A stretch of 64,000 nt of DNA from Streptomyces sp. NBC_01264 (GCF_026340675.1 NZ_JAPEOX010000001.1:3410001-3474000); one strand, 5' to 3'. Positions 1 through 8,091 are shown, counted from the stretch's first letter. The notes: generated by a model from the letters alone, not told the origin. Made by a program: numbers and translations.

Positions 1-532
1 CGAGGAAGAAGCCGGAGACGCAGAAGCCGAGGACCGGCACCACGGTCTGCCCGATCACCGGAACGAAGCCGAGCGCGAAGAGCAGGATCCCGAAGAGCAG
101 CACCCGGCCGAGGATCCGCAGGCTGTCCCGGGCGGAGATCCACAGTTCCCGCGCGAGCGTGAGGCCGGACTCCGGGACCTCGCCGCCCTCGGTGCGGTCG
201 ACCTGCTCCGAGAGGGACTCGTAGAACGGCTGGCCCACGAGCAGGGTCACGGCGGTGAAGGTGATCACCGCGAGGAAGAGGCCGAGGCAGAAGACCAGGG
301 CCGTCAGGAAGCCGCGGAAGAGCCCGAGCCACGGGGAGGACCAGCCGTCGGCGAAGGGGGTCGCCCAGGCGGTCAGGTCGTCGGCGCCGTAGCCGAGGCC
401 GATGAGGGCTCCGGCGTACAGCACCAGGGAGACGAGCCCGGGCAGCAGCCCGAAGCCCAGCCATCGGCCGTGGCCCAGTACCCATCGCTGTCCGGCCAGC
501 AGATAGCCGAATCCCCCCGCAAGATCACGCAT
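1..532 (-). CDS. EI24 / CysZ-like integral membrane protein (3' part missing)
   Basis: The reading frame starts with ATG at 532 on the minus strand and runs off the left edge, so about 177 N-terminal residues are present and the C-terminus is missing. The translation begins MRDLAGGFGYLLAGQRW and has at least three hydrophobic segments (about residues 28-50, 70-95 and 140-175), including a VTLLVGQPFYESLSEQVD stretch typical of the EI24/CysZ family. Family members are inner-membrane proteins of uncertain substrate; CysZ of enterobacteria moves sulfate, but actinobacterial EI24 proteins are not characterised. The family call is fairly secure, the substrate unknown. Confidence 0.8.
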   Translation of the reverse strand, partial: MRDLAGGFGYLLAGQRWVLGHGRWLGFGLLPGLVSLVLYAGALIGLGYGADDLTAWATPFADGWSSPWLGLFRGFLTALVFCLGLFLAVITFTAVTLLVGQPFYESLSEQVDRTEGGEVPESGLTLARELWISARDSLRILGRVLLFGILLFALGFVPVIGQTVVPVLGFCVSGFFL

Positions 533-580
533 GGCTCCAGTTTAGGTCGGGCGCCCGGGCAGGAGGATGCCGGGCATGAC

Positions 581-614
581 GAAGGCCGCACCCCGGTGCC
601 TGGGTGCGGCCTTC
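581..614 (-). terminator. Hairpin downstream of ohr
   Basis: A perfect 13-bp inverted repeat (GAAGGCCGCACCC at 581-593, GGGTGCGGCCTTC at 602-614) with an 8-base loop lies 9 bases beyond the ohr stop. It has no long T-run, as is usual in Streptomyces, and should end ohr transcription before the EI24 gene. Confidence 0.75.
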
Positions 615-622
615 GACGTAGA

Positions 623-1045
623 TCAGACCGCGAGCTCGACCGTGATGTTGCCGCGGGTCGCCTTGGAGTACGGGCAGACCTGGTGGGCCTTCTCGATGAG
701 GTCCTTGGCGGTGGCGGCGTCCACGTTCGGGATGGAGGCCGAGATCTTGACGATGATGCCGAAGCCGTCGTCGTTCTTGCCGATGCCGACCTCGGCGGTG
801 ACCGTGGAGCCGGAGATGTCGGCGTTCTCGTTGCGGGCGACGACGCCGAGCGCACCCTGGAAGCAGGCGCTGTAGCCGGCGGCGAACAGCTGCTCGGGGT
901 TGGTGCCCTCGCCGCTGCCACCGAGCTCCTTCGGCGGGTTCACGACGACGTCGAGGCGACCGTCGTTGGTGGCGACGCGACCGTCACGGCCGTTCTCGGC
1001 GGTGGCAACAGCGGTGTACGCGACGTCGGACTGCTGGATGGACAT
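623..1045 (-). CDS. ohr: Organic hydroperoxide resistance protein (Ohr)
   Basis: 140 residues, the normal Ohr length. Ohr reduces organic and fatty-acid hydroperoxides in the cytoplasm with a pair of redox cysteines; here they are Cys61 in YSACFQG and Cys124 in HQVCPYSKAT, both in the OsmC/Ohr context, with the conserved NPEQLFAAGYSAC stretch. The start is ATG at 1045, preceded by GGAGG ten bases upstream; an upstream in-frame start adding 16 residues lacks homology and a ribosome site. It lies 65 bp downstream of the NADP-dependent reductase on the same strand and may be read from its own promoter. No OhrR gene is adjacent. The two Ohr cysteines separate it from OsmC paralogues. Confidence 0.95.
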   Translation of the reverse strand: MSIQQSDVAYTAVATAENGRDGRVATNDGRLDVVVNPPKELGGSGEGTNPEQLFAAGYSACFQGALGVVARNENADISGSTVTAEVGIGKNDDGFGIIVKISASIPNVDAATAKDLIEKAHQVCPYSKATRGNITVELAV

Positions 1046-1110
1046 GTAAGGAAATCCTCCTGGTAATCGCCGGGACTCGCGCCCACGCGTCACGGCGGTG
1101 TGGAGTGAGC

Positions 1111-2133
1111 CTAACCGGTGAAAGAAACGATCATCTTTCCGGTGTTGTCACCGCGCAGCATTCCGAGGAAGGCGTCGGCGGCGTTCTCCACTCCGCGGAC
1201 GACCGTCTCGTCCGCGACGAGCTCCCCGGAGCGCAGCCAGCCGGCCACGTCCTGGACGAACTGCGGCTGCAGTCCGGCGTGGTCTCCGACCAGGATCCCC
1301 TGGAGGCGCAGCCGCTTGCCGATGACCAGGGCGAGGTTGCTCGGGCCGGGGACCGGCTCGGTGGCGTTGTACTGGGCGATGGCCCCGCACAGGGTGGCCC
1401 GGCCGTGGACGTTCAGGGAGGAGATCGCGGCCTCCAGGTGGTCCCCGCCGACGTTGTCGAAGTAGACGTCGATGCCCTCGGGCGCGGCCTCGCGCAGCTG
1501 CTCGGCGACGGGGCCGTTCTTGTAGTTGAAGGCGGCGTCGAAACCGTACTTCTCCGTGAGGAGCGTCACCTTCTCGTCGGAGCCGGCGGAGCCGATGACG
1601 CGGGAGGCGCCCTTGATCTTCGCGAACTGGCCGACGAGGCTGCCGACGGCGCCGGCGGCGCCGGAGACGAAGACGGAGTCGCCCTCCTTGAAGGAGGCGA
1701 CCTCGAAGAGCCCGGCGTAGGCGGTCAGACCCGGCATTCCGAGGACGCCGAGGTAGGCGGAGAGCGGGGCGAGCGCGGCGTCCACCTTGGTGGCGTGCTT
1801 GGCGTCCAGCTCCGCGTACTCGCGCCAGCCCAGGCCGTGCAGCACGTGGTCGCCGACCGCGAAGCGCTCGTCGGCCGAGGCCACGACCTCGCCGACCGCG
1901 CCGCCGTCCATGGGCCGGTCGAGCTGGAACGCCGGGATGTACGACTTCACGTCGTTCATCCGGCCGCGCATGTACGGGTCCACGGACATGTGGAGGTTGC
2001 GCACCAGGATCCGGCCGGCGGCGGGCTCCGCGTTCACCGGTACCTCGCGCAGGGCGAAGTCCTCGGCGACGGGCCAGCCCTGCGGACGGCGGACGAGGTG
2101 CCACTCGCGGCTGACGGCAGGAATCTGGGACAT
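1111..2133 (-). CDS. NADP-dependent oxidoreductase, MDR superfamily (CurA / LTB4 dehydrogenase type)
   Basis: 340 residues. Zinc-free medium-chain reductases of this group reduce the double bond of alpha,beta-unsaturated ketones and aldehydes with NADPH in the cytoplasm. The NADP Rossmann motif GAAGAVGSLVGQFAKIKG is at about residues 148-165, followed by VIGSAGSDEK; YFDNVGGDHLEAA is also characteristic, and the zinc ligands of alcohol dehydrogenases are absent. The ATG at 2133 has AGGAG seven bases upstream; an upstream in-frame extension is unsupported. It is divergent from a MarR regulator with an inverted repeat between them, so control by that regulator, perhaps in response to electrophiles, is likely (inference). 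Substrate unknown. Confidence 0.88.
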   Translation of the reverse strand: MSQIPAVSREWHLVRRPQGWPVAEDFALREVPVNAEPAAGRILVRNLHMSVDPYMRGRMNDVKSYIPAFQLDRPMDGGAVGEVVASADERFAVGDHVLHGLGWREYAELDAKHATKVDAALAPLSAYLGVLGMPGLTAYAGLFEVASFKEGDSVFVSGAAGAVGSLVGQFAKIKGASRVIGSAGSDEKVTLLTEKYGFDAAFNYKNGPVAEQLREAAPEGIDVYFDNVGGDHLEAAISSLNVHGRATLCGAIAQYNATEPVPGPSNLALVIGKRLRLQGILVGDHAGLQPQFVQDVAGWLRSGELVADETVVRGVENAADAFLGMLRGDNTGKMIVSFTG

Positions 2134-2164
2134 GTGGCGCTCCTGGGATGAGGGGAGGAAATGC

Positions 2165-2207
2165 TTCACAACGTGAAACAACCATGCGCCTGGATATTTC
2201 ATGTTGT
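2165..2207. promoter_or_regulatory. Candidate MarR operator between reductase and regulator genes
   Basis: The 98-bp divergent gap holds a perfect 13-bp palindrome TTCACAACGTGAA (2165-2177) and a wider inverted repeat, ACAACGTGAAA at 2168-2178 against TTTCATGTTGT at 2197-2207 (one mismatch). The minus strand also carries TTGACA (rc of 2205-2210), usable as a -35 element for the reductase. Operator assignment is inference from position and symmetry. Confidence 0.55.
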
Positions 2208-2231
2208 CAAGTAAATGGGTACGCTGGATCC

Positions 2232-2654
2232 ATGCCCAGTCGTCGCGCAGACCCCCTGACCCTCGAGGTCGTCGAGCTCATCGGCGACGTCGTGGCCCGC
2301 TACCACCAGGAGTACGAGCACGCGGCCTCCAGCCACCAGCTCACCGGCGCCCAGGCCCGCGTCCTGAACCTGCTCTCCCTGGAGCCCATGCCGATGCGCA
2401 AGATCGCGCAGAAGCTGCGGTGCGAGCCGTCGAACATCACCGGGATAGTGGACCGCCTGGAGACCCGCGGGCTCGTCGAGCGCCGCCCCGACCCGGCCGA
2501 CCGCCGGGTGAAGCTCGCAGCGGCCACCGAGGAGGGCCTGCAGACCGCCGACCGGCTCCGCGAGTCGCTGGACTTCGCCCGGGAGCCGCTGGCCGGGCTC
2601 ACCGCGGCCGAGCGCGCGGTCCTACGGGACCTGCTCAGGCGGATGCTGGGCTGA
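2232..2654 (+). CDS. MarR family transcriptional regulator
   Basis: 140 residues with a MarR winged helix: helix-turn-helix at about residues 50-80 (PMRKIAQKL...SNITGIVDRLE) and the wing with the DPADRR motif at about residues 83-95. MarR proteins bind palindromic DNA as dimers and release it on binding phenolics or oxidants. The start is ATG 2232 (MPSRRADPLTL); longer frames reach back across the divergent promoter and are not credible. It is transcribed away from the NADP-dependent reductase and probably represses it and itself through the inverted repeats at 2165-2207. The gene ends 27 bp from the stop of the convergent zinc-ribbon protein. Confidence 0.9.
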   Translation: MPSRRADPLTLEVVELIGDVVARYHQEYEHAASSHQLTGAQARVLNLLSLEPMPMRKIAQKLRCEPSNITGIVDRLETRGLVERRPDPADRRVKLAAATEEGLQTADRLRESLDFAREPLAGLTAAERAVLRDLLRRMLG

Positions 2655-2680
2655 GCTCCCCGCTCACCAGCACAGCCCGT

Positions 2681-3487
2681 TCACCAGCACAGCGGGTTCC
2701 ACCACGGGCAGTCCGGGGTGGGCTCCGGGGTCGGCGTCGGAGACGGCTTCGGATTCGGATTCGGCTTCTTGGTGGGCTTCGGCGGCTTGGGGTCCCTCGA
2801 ACTCGGGCTCCCGCTCGGAGTCGCGGAGCCGCCGGACCTCGATGCGGTCGGAGTCGCGGACGTGGGGGTCCGGGAAGCGCTCCGCGACGGCTCCGCCGGC
2901 TCGGAGGCGGACGGCCCGGCACCGGAGGCCCCGGTGCTCCGACCGGTCCCGCCCGGCTTCGGACCCCCGGCCGTGGCCTTCCCGGAGCCGGCGGCCCGGC
3001 CCTTCCCCGAAGCCGTGCCCGTGGGCGCGGCGGGCCCGTCCGTCAGACCCGGAAGCGGCGCCGGCTCCGCGGGACCCGCGTCGTCGGTCAGCACCACCGT
3101 CGCCGCCCGGTCGGTGCGCTGCCCGTCGACCGCCAGCCTGGCCAGGCCCAGCGTGGCTCCGGCGGCGAGCAGCAGCCCGAGCCCCACGGTGAGCGCGGTC
3201 CGGCGGCGTCTGCGGTGGCCGGCGCGGCGGCGGTCGGCGGCGCGGCCCCGGGCCCGGCCGCGGCCCTGCCCCCGGCCCTGCTCGCGTTCCCCGGACAGCA
3301 CGACGAGGGAGTCGGCGTACACGTCGGCGAGTCCGGCCGGGTCGCTTCCGAAAGCGGCGGCGGAGCCGGGGGCGGGCGCGGCGGGCACTGCCGGCGCGGC
3401 GGATCTCAGGTGTTCCGCCGGGGTCCCGCATCCGGCGCACGCCAGCGCGCCGTTGAGGTACCTGCGGCAGGCGATGCAATAGTCCAT
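2681..3487 (-). CDS. Zinc-ribbon, single-TM, Pro/Thr/Ser-rich protein (SCO2400-like, function unknown)
   Basis: 268 residues in three parts. The N-terminus MDYCIACRRYLNGALACAGCG has CxxC pairs (Cys4/7 and Cys17/20) that should form a small zinc ribbon. An Arg-rich basic stretch follows at about residues 70-95, then one hydrophobic segment (ALTVGLGLLLAAGATLGLA, about 98-116). The C-terminal half is low-complexity Pro, Ser, Thr and Lys (KPPKPTKKPNPNPKPSPTPT) ending CPWWNPLCW with two cysteines. This suggests a cytoplasmic zinc ribbon, one membrane span and an outside wall-spanning linker. I recall a similar conserved Streptomyces family (SCO2400) without known function. Divergent from the next gene with a 79-bp gap. 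Confidence 0.75.
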   Translation of the reverse strand: MDYCIACRRYLNGALACAGCGTPAEHLRSAAPAVPAAPAPGSAAAFGSDPAGLADVYADSLVVLSGEREQGRGQGRGRARGRAADRRRAGHRRRRRTALTVGLGLLLAAGATLGLARLAVDGQRTDRAATVVLTDDAGPAEPAPLPGLTDGPAAPTGTASGKGRAAGSGKATAGGPKPGGTGRSTGASGAGPSASEPAEPSRSASRTPTSATPTASRSGGSATPSGSPSSRDPKPPKPTKKPNPNPKPSPTPTPEPTPDCPWWNPLCW

Positions 3488-3566
3488 GGCGCCCCGCAGG
3501 CTACGCGTTCACTCACAACGGCCGTATACCGGGATCGTGAGGATCCTGTGTGGAAGGCTTGATTCC

Positions 3567-4184
3567 ATGACAAGGACGCCAAGGACACCGGGGTCGCCGG
3601 GGGCGCCGGGGGCACGGCCCCCCGCACCGGGCCCCTTCGGCCCCGCCGGCTTCCAACTGGTGCTGCTGCGCCGGATGGCGGACTTCCAGCCGGGCCTCGC
3701 GGAGGAGGCCCGGCGGCTGCTCGGCGTCTCCCCCGCCGAGCAGCGGGAGGCCAACAAGCGCTGGCAGGCCATGGTCCGGTCGCCGCGCTCGCGGGGCGCC
3801 CTGGCCCGCTACCGCTCGGTGCTCGGCCCGCCCGAGGCCGTCTCCTCGCGCACGATCGGCGATCTGACGTGCGAGGCCCTGCTGTGGCCGGTGCCCCTCT
3901 GGCCCGACCTCCGCTTCGAGGTGCTCGCCGCGCCGGACGGGGCCGTGTGGAACGAGTGGCTGGTCCGGGCCCCGGGCGCGCCCGGTCCCGTACTGGAGTC
4001 GCCCGAGGACCTGCTGCCCTGGTCGGCGACGGTCGACGAGGTGGCGCGGGCCTTCGCCCCGGTCCGCCCGATGGAGGGCAGCGCCCCGACGCGGTGGCGC
4101 CTCGCGTTCACCGCGTCGGGGCGGGCGTGCGTCGCGGAGTTCACGTACGGCCTGCTCCAGGAGGTCGCCGTGGAGAGCGGCTAG
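3567..4184 (+). CDS. Conserved hypothetical protein
   Basis: 205 residues from ATG 3567; earlier in-frame starts lie in the promoter gap. The N-terminus is a Pro/Gly/Ala-rich tail (MTRTPRTPGSPGAPG), then a soluble-looking domain from about residue 30: helical LRRMADFQPGLAEEARRLLG, then mixed alpha/beta with Trp-rich DLTCEALLWPVPLWPDLRFEVL and FTASGRACVAEFTYGLLQE. No signal peptide, membrane segment or known motif is visible. It shares a divergent promoter region with the zinc-ribbon protein and converges on the lipase with 7 bp between stops. I do not recognise the family. Confidence 0.7.
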   Translation: MTRTPRTPGSPGAPGARPPAPGPFGPAGFQLVLLRRMADFQPGLAEEARRLLGVSPAEQREANKRWQAMVRSPRSRGALARYRSVLGPPEAVSSRTIGDLTCEALLWPVPLWPDLRFEVLAAPDGAVWNEWLVRAPGAPGPVLESPEDLLPWSATVDEVARAFAPVRPMEGSAPTRWRLAFTASGRACVAEFTYGLLQEVAVESG

Positions 4185-4191
4185 GGACGGC

Positions 4192-4968
4192 CTAGGAGCG
4201 CAGGAAGGCCCGTACGCCCGCCGAGGTGGGGTCGTCCCCGAGCAGGTCGTTGTGCTTGAGGCAGCCGACCGGGGTGTTGGTCGCCCCGGTGAGCGGGACG
4301 CTGTCATCGGGGTTGATGACTTCGTCGCAGGGGGACCAGAAGGTGGCGTACCGCACCGCGCCGGGGGTCTCGTCGCCGGAGTTCAGGTTCTTCACCACGT
4401 AGGAGCCGGGGGTCATGTCCCGGCATGCCTGGTCCCACAGGGCGCAGGCCCAGGCGGTGGAGGTGCCGCGGTTGGGGCCGGCGAGGGAGACCCAGCGGTC
4501 CACGTACGGGGCGCCGCCGCCGAACTTCACGTACCAGCGGGTGACCAGCGAGCCGAAGGAGTGCGCGACCAGGTCCACCCGGGCGGCGCCGGTCTGCCGG
4601 CGGACCCCGTCCACGTACGCGGCGAGCCGTCCGGAGAGGACCTCGTTGACGGACTGGTGGGTGTCGTAGCCGAAGGAGAACAGCTCGGAGTCGGCGTAAC
4701 CGTCGGCGCGCAGGTCCTCGCGCAGGGAGCCCCAGACGCCGGGGTCGGCGTTGTAGCCGTGCACGAAGACCAGCGGATTGCGCGCGGCGGCCGGTCCGGA
4801 GGACGCACCGGGGGCCACCCCCCAGATCGCCCCGGAAGTCGCGCCGGGAGACGCGCCCCAGATCGCCCCGGGAGAGACGCCGACGGCCTGCGCCGGGAGC
4901 GCGGGCGCCGCGAGGAGCGCCAGGCAGAGTGCCAGGAGGGCGAGCAGTCGCTGGCGGACCGTCAGCAT
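4192..4968 (-). CDS. Secreted alpha/beta-hydrolase lipase/esterase
   Basis: 258 residues with a Sec signal peptide (LLALLALCLALLAAPALPAQA, cleavage near residue 28). The mature protein begins with a short Trp/Gly/Pro repeat (SPGAIWGASPG, GAIWGVAPG) and then an alpha/beta hydrolase fold: NPLVFVHGYNADPGVWGSL (oxyanion HGY), nucleophile elbow VAHSFGS, a late Asp in INPDDSVPL and His in CLKHNDLL, giving Ser-Asp-His. This matches the small secreted triacylglycerol lipases of Streptomyces and Bacillus LipA type. The ATG at 4968 has GGGGA upstream. The repeat linker is unusual and encoded by near-identical DNA blocks. Specificity for lipid or soluble ester cannot be read from sequence. Confidence 0.88.
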   Translation of the reverse strand: MLTVRQRLLALLALCLALLAAPALPAQAVGVSPGAIWGASPGATSGAIWGVAPGASSGPAAARNPLVFVHGYNADPGVWGSLREDLRADGYADSELFSFGYDTHQSVNEVLSGRLAAYVDGVRRQTGAARVDLVAHSFGSLVTRWYVKFGGGAPYVDRWVSLAGPNRGTSTAWACALWDQACRDMTPGSYVVKNLNSGDETPGAVRYATFWSPCDEVINPDDSVPLTGATNTPVGCLKHNDLLGDDPTSAGVRAFLRS

Positions 4969-5209
4969 CGAGTCCCCTTTACCTTGTTACGCACGAGTAG
5001 CACGATCGGTGCGGGCATGGTCGCGCCTGGCGTCGCAGAATTCCACCCCCGTGCAGCACTCACCCGCACCCCTCGTGACCCTTCCGTATCTCACGACACC
5101 CCCCACCCGGAGCATCAAATCGGGCAATACGGGTAATTCACCCGAGAAGATACGAAGTGTGACCGGCAACCGCCGGTCTTCTTGCGTCAGCGTCTCGGGA
5201 GGATCTGCC

Positions 5210-6247
5210 GTGACCGTCAGTCTTGAGCAGTTGCGCCGCTGCCACGTGGCCGTCGACCTCGGAGCGGCCAGGACCCGCGTCTACGTCAAGGGCCTCGGCC
5301 TGGTCGTGGACGAGCCCAGTGCCGCCGCCGTGAACACGCGGACCGGCGCACTCATCGCCGTCGGCACCTTCGCCGAACGGATGACCGGCCGCACGCCCGA
5401 CTACATCCGCGTCGTCCGCCCCATCTCCGGCGGCACCGTCGTGGACATCGAGATGGCCCAGCGCATGCTGCGCCACCTCCTCGGCGAGAAGCTGCGGCGC
5501 GCCCTGCGCCGCAAGCCCCGGCTGCGGGCCGCCGCCTGCACCCCGCACGACGCCGACCCGCTCGCCCAGCGCGCGACAGTGGAGACGATGGTCGGACTGG
5601 GAGCCCGGCGCGTCGAACTGGTCGACACCCTGATCGCGGCGGCCGTCGGCTGCGGCCTCCCCGTGGAGCAGCCGACCGCGACGATGATCATGGTGTGCGG
5701 GGCCGCCGCCACCCAGGTCGCCGTCCTCTCCCTCGGTTCGATCGTCACCGCCGTACGGATCCCGGTGGGCGGCGAGGCCATCGACCACGCCGTCGTCCAG
5801 CACCTGCGCCACGCGCACGAGCTGATGCTGCCGAGCCAGGCCGTCCGCCCGCTCCAACTGGCCCTGCACGGCAACGGCATCACCGCCGGCGGACCGACCT
5901 CCACCCTCATCCACGGCCGCGACGTGGCCACCGGACTCGCCCGCTCCGTCCACGTGGACACCGCGGCCGTCCGGGACGCCATCCACACCCCGCTGACCGC
6001 CGTGCTCGACGGCATCGGCAAGGTGCTGCGCGACTGCCCGCCGGACCTGGTGGCCGATCTGACCGACCGAGGGATCATGATGGTCGGTGGCAGCGCCCTG
6101 CTGCCGGGCCTGGACCAGATGCTCCGCGATGCGACCGGGATGCCCGTGGCCATCGCCGAACGGCCGGACGTCTGCGCGGTACTGGGCCTCGGCATGATGC
6201 TCGAAGGGAAGATCGCCCCCATGGTTCTGAACCCCCTGGCCGAATGA
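5210..6247 (+). CDS. mbl: MreB-like actin homologue (Mbl)
   Basis: 345 residues. MreB-family proteins are membrane-associated actin-like ATPases that guide wall synthesis; in Streptomyces they act mainly in the spore wall. The phosphate-1 motif is HVAVDLGAARTRVYVKG (about residues 11-27), phosphate-2 and adenosine regions include ATMIMVCGAAATQVAVLSLG and GIMMVGGSALLPGLDQML, and DEPSAAAVNTRTG matches the MreB DEPSVVA region. GTG at 5210 is chosen because GGGAGG lies 7 bases upstream; longer frames add low-complexity sequence from the neighbouring gene's complement. From synteny I believe this is the Mbl paralogue rather than MreB itself, which sits with mreC/mreD. Its last codons overlap the next gene (ATGA), so a GAF-domain protein is co-translated with it. 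Confidence 0.88.
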   Translation: MTVSLEQLRRCHVAVDLGAARTRVYVKGLGLVVDEPSAAAVNTRTGALIAVGTFAERMTGRTPDYIRVVRPISGGTVVDIEMAQRMLRHLLGEKLRRALRRKPRLRAAACTPHDADPLAQRATVETMVGLGARRVELVDTLIAAAVGCGLPVEQPTATMIMVCGAAATQVAVLSLGSIVTAVRIPVGGEAIDHAVVQHLRHAHELMLPSQAVRPLQLALHGNGITAGGPTSTLIHGRDVATGLARSVHVDTAAVRDAIHTPLTAVLDGIGKVLRDCPPDLVADLTDRGIMMVGGSALLPGLDQMLRDATGMPVAIAERPDVCAVLGLGMMLEGKIAPMVLNPLAE

Positions 6248-7839
6248 CGCACACCGATCCACCCCCGCCGGGCCCCGGGAACGGGCAGGCCGTCGCCGCC
6301 CGACAGGCGGCCAGCCTGCCCGTCCTCCTGGAGGCGGTCCTCAGCGTCGGTTCCGAACTCGAACTGCGGACCACCCTCCAGCACCTCGTGGATTCGGCGA
6401 CCGAGCTGTGCGCGGCACGGTACGGAGCGCTCGGGGTCGTCGACCCCGAGCGCGCCCGGCTGACCGAGCTCTTCACCTCCGGCATGACCGAGGCCGAGAA
6501 GGCAGCCATCCTCCACCTGCCGGACGGCCGTTCCGGCCTGCTCGGCGCCCTGATCACCGATCCGCGCCCGCTCGTGCTGGAGGACCTGAACCAGGACCCC
6601 CGCACGGCGGGCTTCCCGCCGGGACACCCCCCGATGAAGGGTTTTCTCGGCGTCCCGATCCGGGTCCACACCGAGGTCTTCGGCAACCTCTACCTCACCG
6701 ACAAGCGGGGCGGCGGCCCGTTCACGGACGAGGACCTCGCGCTGGTGCGCGTCCTGGCCTCGCAGGCGGGGATAGCGATCGGCAACGCCCGGCTGTACGA
6801 GACCGCGCGCCGCCGGGAGCGCTGGATCGAGGGCGCCGCCGCCGTGACCACCACCCTGCTGGCGGGCCGGCCCGCGGCGGACGCGCTGATGTGCGTGGCC
6901 GAACGCGCCCGGCTGCTGGCCGACGCCGTGGCCGGGGTCGTCCTCCAGCCGACCCCCGAGGGCGGCATGGAGATCGTGGCCGCCTCCACGCAGGGCGACC
7001 CCGGTGACCTGGTGGGCACGGCCATCGCGCCCGGCTCGGCGGTCCTGGAACAGCTCCTGGGCGGCGAGCCGGTCTTCATAGAGGACTCGGCGACGGACCC
7101 CCGGATGACCACGCACGTGCGCGAACGCTTCGGCCCGAGCATGATGCTGCCCCTCCAGAGCGGCGGTCAGCTCATCGGCACGCTCGCCCTGCCGCGCGCC
7201 CGCGGCGGCCCCGCCTACGACGCGGTCGACCGGCTGCTGGCCTCGCAGTTCGCCTCCCAGGCCGCGCTGGCCCTGGTCCTGGCGGACGCCCAGCACGACC
7301 GGGAGCAACTGGCCGTCTACGAGGACCGGGACCGCATCGCCCGCGACCTCCACGACCTGGTGGTCCAGCGGCTGTTCGCGACGGAGATGATGCTGGAGAG
7401 CACCCGTCGGCGCTCCGCCAAGGCGCCCAGCGGGGACACCGTCGGCGAGGAGCTGGGGCGGGCCGTGGACGAGCTCGACTCCACCATCCAGGAGGTCCGC
7501 ACGGCCATCTTCGCCCTGCAGCAGCCGCCGACGGACGCCCCGACCACCTTCCGGGGCCGGGTCCTGCGGGAGACCGGCGGGGCGGCGGTGCTGCTGGGCT
7601 TCCAGCCGTCGGTGCACTTCGCGGGCACGGTGGACGCGCTGCTGCCCGATCCGGTCGCGGACGACCTCCTCTCCGCCCTGCGCGGGGCCCTGGCCGCGGC
7701 GCACCGCCGGTCCGAGGTCACCTCCATCGAGGTCGAGGTCGACGCGGTCCCCAGCCGGGTCCGCCTCACCGTCTCCGACGACGGCCGCACGGACTCGGGC
7801 ACCCGCGGCACGACTCTGACCTGGGAAGCCCCGCTCTGA
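6244..7839 (+). CDS. Tandem-GAF, DevS-like histidine kinase homologue, probably a pseudokinase
   Basis: 531 residues: GAF domain 1 at about 30-180, GAF domain 2 at about 200-345, HisKA_3 helix with the phospho-acceptor motif RIARDLHDLVVQRLF (His370), and a short HATPase-like C-terminus. Relatives (DevS/DosT) sense gases or redox state through GAF-bound haem and phosphorylate a NarL-type regulator. The ATPase domain is unusual: the N-box reads RGALAAAHRRS where Glu and Asn are expected, the DxG (D512-D-G514) is kept, but the following lid and G-box are missing and the chain passes straight to a final strand TTLTWEAPL. ATP binding is therefore doubtful. ATG 6244 overlaps the mbl stop (ATGA), implying coupled translation. 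No response regulator is adjacent. Confidence 0.85.
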   Translation: MTHTDPPPPGPGNGQAVAARQAASLPVLLEAVLSVGSELELRTTLQHLVDSATELCAARYGALGVVDPERARLTELFTSGMTEAEKAAILHLPDGRSGLLGALITDPRPLVLEDLNQDPRTAGFPPGHPPMKGFLGVPIRVHTEVFGNLYLTDKRGGGPFTDEDLALVRVLASQAGIAIGNARLYETARRRERWIEGAAAVTTTLLAGRPAADALMCVAERARLLADAVAGVVLQPTPEGGMEIVAASTQGDPGDLVGTAIAPGSAVLEQLLGGEPVFIEDSATDPRMTTHVRERFGPSMMLPLQSGGQLIGTLALPRARGGPAYDAVDRLLASQFASQAALALVLADAQHDREQLAVYEDRDRIARDLHDLVVQRLFATEMMLESTRRRSAKAPSGDTVGEELGRAVDELDSTIQEVRTAIFALQQPPTDAPTTFRGRVLRETGGAAVLLGFQPSVHFAGTVDALLPDPVADDLLSALRGALAAAHRRSEVTSIEVEVDAVPSRVRLTVSDDGRTDSGTRGTTLTWEAPL

Positions 7840-7867
7840 CCCTGGCGGGGGGGTGGGTCGACCCTGC

Positions 7868-7980
7868 GGGGCTGTCCCCTACCCGCCCTTCCACCGTTCC
7901 CCGGGGCTCCGCCCCGGACCCCGCGCCTCAAACGCCGGCGGGGCTGGATTTGCCGCTGCGCGGCAAACTCCAGCCCGCCC
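7868..7980 (+). repeat. Dispersed palindromic Streptomyces repeat, copy 1
   Basis: Between the GAF kinase and the carboxyltransferase. It contains a hairpin CCGGGGC-TCC-GCCCCGG (7901-7917), the core CTCAAACGCCGGCGG, and a long hairpin pairing GGGCTGGATTTGCCGC (7941-7956) with GCGGCAAACTCCAGCCC (7960-7976) with one bulged base. The left part GTCCCCTACCCGCCCTTC recurs in the copy at 47.7 kb (opposite strand), and the core recurs at 50.0 kb. It may also serve as terminator for mbl and the GAF gene. Confidence 0.8.
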
Positions 7981-8091
7981 GGCCGCACCGGCCCGTCGGC
8001 CCCGCCCCAGGCGGCAGTGGCGGCCACCACCGGGGAGGAGCCACCACAGCCCTGCGAGCGGAGCGAGAGGGGGCACCCGTAGGGTGACGCC

